DNA of 7,656 nucleotides from an uncultured Oscillospiraceae bacterium (GTDB lineage Bacteria; Bacillota; Clostridia; Oscillospirales; Ruminococcaceae), in assembly GCA_900552845.1 (NCBI GenBank), contig USBC01000088.1, positions 1 through 7,656 of the forward strand, in the 5' to 3' direction. Position numbers and translations under genes: made by a program. The notes below the pieces were generated by a model that did no database searches, was not told the origin of the DNA, and saw only the letters and a program-made list of their open reading frames with translations. This document shows, piece by piece, positions 5,198-7,656 of this stretch; position 1 is the first letter of the stretch, and every line of letters begins with the position of its first letter.

Positions 5198-7656
5198 ATG
5201 GCATTAGATAAAATCGTGATCCGCGGAGCGCGGCAAAATAACCTCAAGAATATTGATCTGGAGATCCCGAGAGACAAGCTCATCGTCTTTACCGGACTTT
5301 CCGGCAGCGGAAAGACCTCCCTCGCCTTTGACACCATCTACGCAGACGGGCAAAGACGCTATGTGGAGAGCCTTTCCTCCTACGCCAGAATGTTCTTGGG
5401 TCAGGCGGAAAAACCCGATGTGGACGAAATTTCGGGGCTTTCCCCCGCTATTTCCATTGACCAGAAAACCACCAGCAAGAACCCCCGTTCCACAGTGGGC
5501 ACCGTGACCGAGATTTATGACTATCTGCGCCTTTTATATGCCCGGGTAGGAATTCCACACTGTCCCATCTGCGGACGGGAGATCACCCAGCAGACGGTAG
5601 ACCAAATGGTGGATAAGGTGCTGGCGCTGCCGGAAGGAACCCGTATTCAGGTGATGGCACCCATAGTACGGCACCGCAAGGGCACCTACCAAAAGGAACT
5701 GGACGCAGCGCGCCGCAGCGGTTATGTAAGAGCCCGAGTGGACGGCAGCATGTATGAGCTGACCGAAGAAATCAAGCTGGAAAAGAACTATAAGCATACC
5801 ATCGAGATCGTGGTGGATCGTCTTTCAGTCAAGCCGGAGATCCGCTCCCGACTGGCAGATTCGATAGAGACCTGCTGCGCCATGACCGGCGGGTTGGCAC
5901 TGGTCGATGTGGTAGGCGGCGAGGAGATGCTTTTTAGTCAGAACTATGCCTGCCCCGATCATGATATCTCCATCGAGGAGCTTTCCCCCAACATGTTTTC
6001 ATTCAATAATCCGGCAGGAAGCTGCCCTACCTGCACCGGTCTCGGCGTCTTTCAAAAAGTCGATCCCGCTTTGGTGGTACGCTATCCCGACCGCTCTATT
6101 CGGGACGGCGCCTTTAAGGTGACAGGCTGGAGCTGTGATCCCGGTTCCATTGGTGAAATGTATTTTACGGGACTAAGCAAGCACTTCGGCGTCCCGCTGG
6201 ATATTCCGGTAAAGGATATGCCAAAGGATAAGCTGGATCTGGTGCTTTACGGAACAAAGGGCGAAAAGTTTGAGATGGTGCGGCAGTCCGCCGGCTTCAA
6301 GGGAAAATTTGTCAATGAATTTGAAGGAATTGTCAACAATTTGGAACGCCGCTTCAAGGAGACCAACAGCGAGTGGATGCGGTACGATATTGCCTCTTTT
6401 ATGTCTTCGGTTCCCTGCCCCGACTGTCACGGAGATCGTTTGCGCCCAGAAATGTTGGCGGTGACGGTGGGCGGCATCAATATCAGCGACTTCTGCAAAA
6501 TGAGCGTGCGGGACGCACTGCAATTTATGGATACCTTGACGCTGACCGATATGCAGCAGAAGATCGCCGGTCAGATCATCAAGGAGATCAAGAGCCGGCT
6601 TTCGTTCCTTGCTAATGTGGGACTGAACTATCTGACCCTTGCTCGCAGCGCCAGCACCCTTTCCGGCGGCGAAAGCCAGCGTATCCGGCTCGCAACCCAA
6701 ATCGGCTCCAGCCTCATGGGGGTTCTGTATATTCTTGATGAGCCGTCCATCGGGCTGCACCAGCGGGATAATGCAAGGCTGATAGAGGCGCTGAAAAACC
6801 TGCGTGACCTTGGCAACACCGTCATTGTGGTGGAGCACGATGAGGAAACAATGGAGGCCGCCGACTATATTGTGGATATCGGGCCAGGTGCAGGGATCCA
6901 CGGCGGTCATGTGGTTTACAGTGGTCCTGCCAATGAAATAAAATACTGCAAGGAGTCCATTACCGGGCAGTACCTTTCCGGTATGAAGAAAATCCCGCTG
7001 CCGGAGGTGCGCCGCAGCGGAAACGGCGGATATCTGGAGGTTGTGGGCGCTGCTGAGAATAACCTCAAGGGCATCAATGTCAAATTCCCGCTGGGCTGCT
7101 TTGTAGCAGTGACTGGTGTTTCCGGCTCCGGTAAAAGCTCGCTGGTCAATGAAATTTTGAATAAGGCTTTGAGCAAGGAGCTGATGGGCGCCCATGTGCG
7201 CCCCGGAAAGTATAATGCTCTGCATGGACTGGATCTGGTGGATAAGGTCATAGATATCGACCAGTCCCCCATCGGACGAACACCCCGCAGCAACCCTGCC
7301 ACCTATACCGGCGTATTTAACGATATCCGAGAGGTCTTTGCCGCCACCAATGAGGCCAAGATGCGCGGCTACAAAATCGGAAGATTTTCCTTTAATGTAA
7401 AAGGCGGACGGTGCGAAGCGTGTGAGGGCGCCGGTATTCTGGAAATCCCGATGCACTTTTTGCCCGATGTGTATGTTCCCTGCGAGGTATGCAAGGGCAA
7501 GCGTTATAATAGGGAAACACTGGAAGTCAAATATAAAGGAAAAAGTATCTACGATGTGCTGGAAATGAGCGTCGAGGAAGGGCTTTCCTTCTTTGAGAAT
7601 TTGCCCAAAATTAAACGAAAGCTGCAAACGTTGTACGATGTGGGGCTTGGATATAT
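5198..7656 (+). CDS. uvrA: Excinuclease ABC subunit A (UvrA), 3' end outside window
   Basis: UvrA is the dimeric ABC-type ATPase that finds bulky DNA lesions and delivers UvrB to them. About 819 codons of a usual 940 or so are present. The start is ATG at 5198 with AAGGAGG 5 nt upstream. Visible elements: first Walker A GLSGSGKT at 33-40; CPIC at 122-125; first zinc module with C252, H255, C276 and C279, where the second ligand position is His (CPDH) rather than the common Cys; ABC signature LSGGESQR at 488-495; Walker B ILDEP with D514/E515; second Walker A GVSGSGKS at 640-647; and second zinc module CEAC/CEVC at C739, C742, C762 and C765. The second signature and Walker B lie beyond the window edge, which falls after TLYDVGLGY. 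The gene is co-directional with uvrB and probably partly cotranscribed with it. No internal stop or frameshift was seen. Confidence 0.98.
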   Translation, partial: MALDKIVIRGARQNNLKNIDLEIPRDKLIVFTGLSGSGKTSLAFDTIYADGQRRYVESLSSYARMFLGQAEKPDVDEISGLSPAISIDQKTTSKNPRSTVGTVTEIYDYLRLLYARVGIPHCPICGREITQQTVDQMVDKVLALPEGTRIQVMAPIVRHRKGTYQKELDAARRSGYVRARVDGSMYELTEEIKLEKNYKHTIEIVVDRLSVKPEIRSRLADSIETCCAMTGGLALVDVVGGEEMLFSQNYACPDHDISIEELSPNMFSFNNPAGSCPTCTGLGVFQKVDPALVVRYPDRSIRDGAFKVTGWSCDPGSIGEMYFTGLSKHFGVPLDIPVKDMPKDKLDLVLYGTKGEKFEMVRQSAGFKGKFVNEFEGIVNNLERRFKETNSEWMRYDIASFMSSVPCPDCHGDRLRPEMLAVTVGGINISDFCKMSVRDALQFMDTLTLTDMQQKIAGQIIKEIKSRLSFLANVGLNYLTLARSASTLSGGESQRIRLATQIGSSLMGVLYILDEPSIGLHQRDNARLIEALKNLRDLGNTVIVVEHDEETMEAADYIVDIGPGAGIHGGHVVYSGPANEIKYCKESITGQYLSGMKKIPLPEVRRSGNGGYLEVVGAAENNLKGINVKFPLGCFVAVTGVSGSGKSSLVNEILNKALSKELMGAHVRPGKYNALHGLDLVDKVIDIDQSPIGRTPRSNPATYTGVFNDIREVFAATNEAKMRGYKIGRFSFNVKGGRCEACEGAGILEIPMHFLPDVYVPCEVCKGKRYNRETLEVKYKGKSIYDVLEMSVEEGLSFFENLPKIKRKLQTLYDVGLGY

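Noticed and set aside
6173..7627. A 484-codon open frame on the minus strand opposite uvrA
   Set aside because: It lies entirely antisense to uvrA, whose plus-strand product shows intact ATPase and zinc motifs. The antisense product has no recognisable domain. Long antisense frames are common opposite genes with biased codon use.
1..7656. A mobile element, CRISPR array, defence system or other undescribed multi-gene system
   Set aside because: No transposase, integrase, regularly spaced repeats, tRNA or flanking repeats were seen. The genes are housekeeping repair and tRNA modification plus an ordinary regulator/hydrolase pair.

Overview
The window looks like chromosomal housekeeping DNA from a low-to-mid-GC Firmicute, most likely class Clostridia and possibly the Oscillospirales/Ruminococcaceae side. 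The reasons are an exact Gram-positive (DinR-type) LexA box, strong AGGAGG ribosome binding sites, and MiaB and UvrA proteins of clostridial style. The taxonomic placement is inference.

Layout: (1) 1-1329, minus strand: miaB, a tRNA methylthiotransferase whose C-terminus runs off the left edge. It has its own promoter and a TTG start. (2) 1473-2030, minus strand: a TetR-family repressor ending in a good intrinsic terminator. (3) 2177-2941, plus strand, divergent from the repressor: an SGNH/GDSL hydrolase with one N-terminal membrane segment. (4) 3133-5100, plus strand: uvrB, preceded by an SOS box that covers its -35 region. (5) 5198-7656, plus strand: uvrA, cut by the right edge after about 819 codons, with a leader rich in inverted repeats.

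How the genes work together: UvrA and UvrB form the damage-recognition complex of nucleotide excision repair. Here they are adjacent and co-directional, with at least uvrB under LexA control. In many Firmicutes miaB is followed by mutS/mutL, so the region to the left may also hold repair genes; this cannot be seen here. The TetR/SGNH pair is a separate divergent unit. Its two predicted promoters face each other across a small palindrome that could be the operator.

I found no mobile element, CRISPR array, RNA gene or clearly undescribed system. The observations most worth a second look are regulatory: the SOS box, the overlapping tetR/SGNH promoters, and the nested inverted repeats before uvrA.
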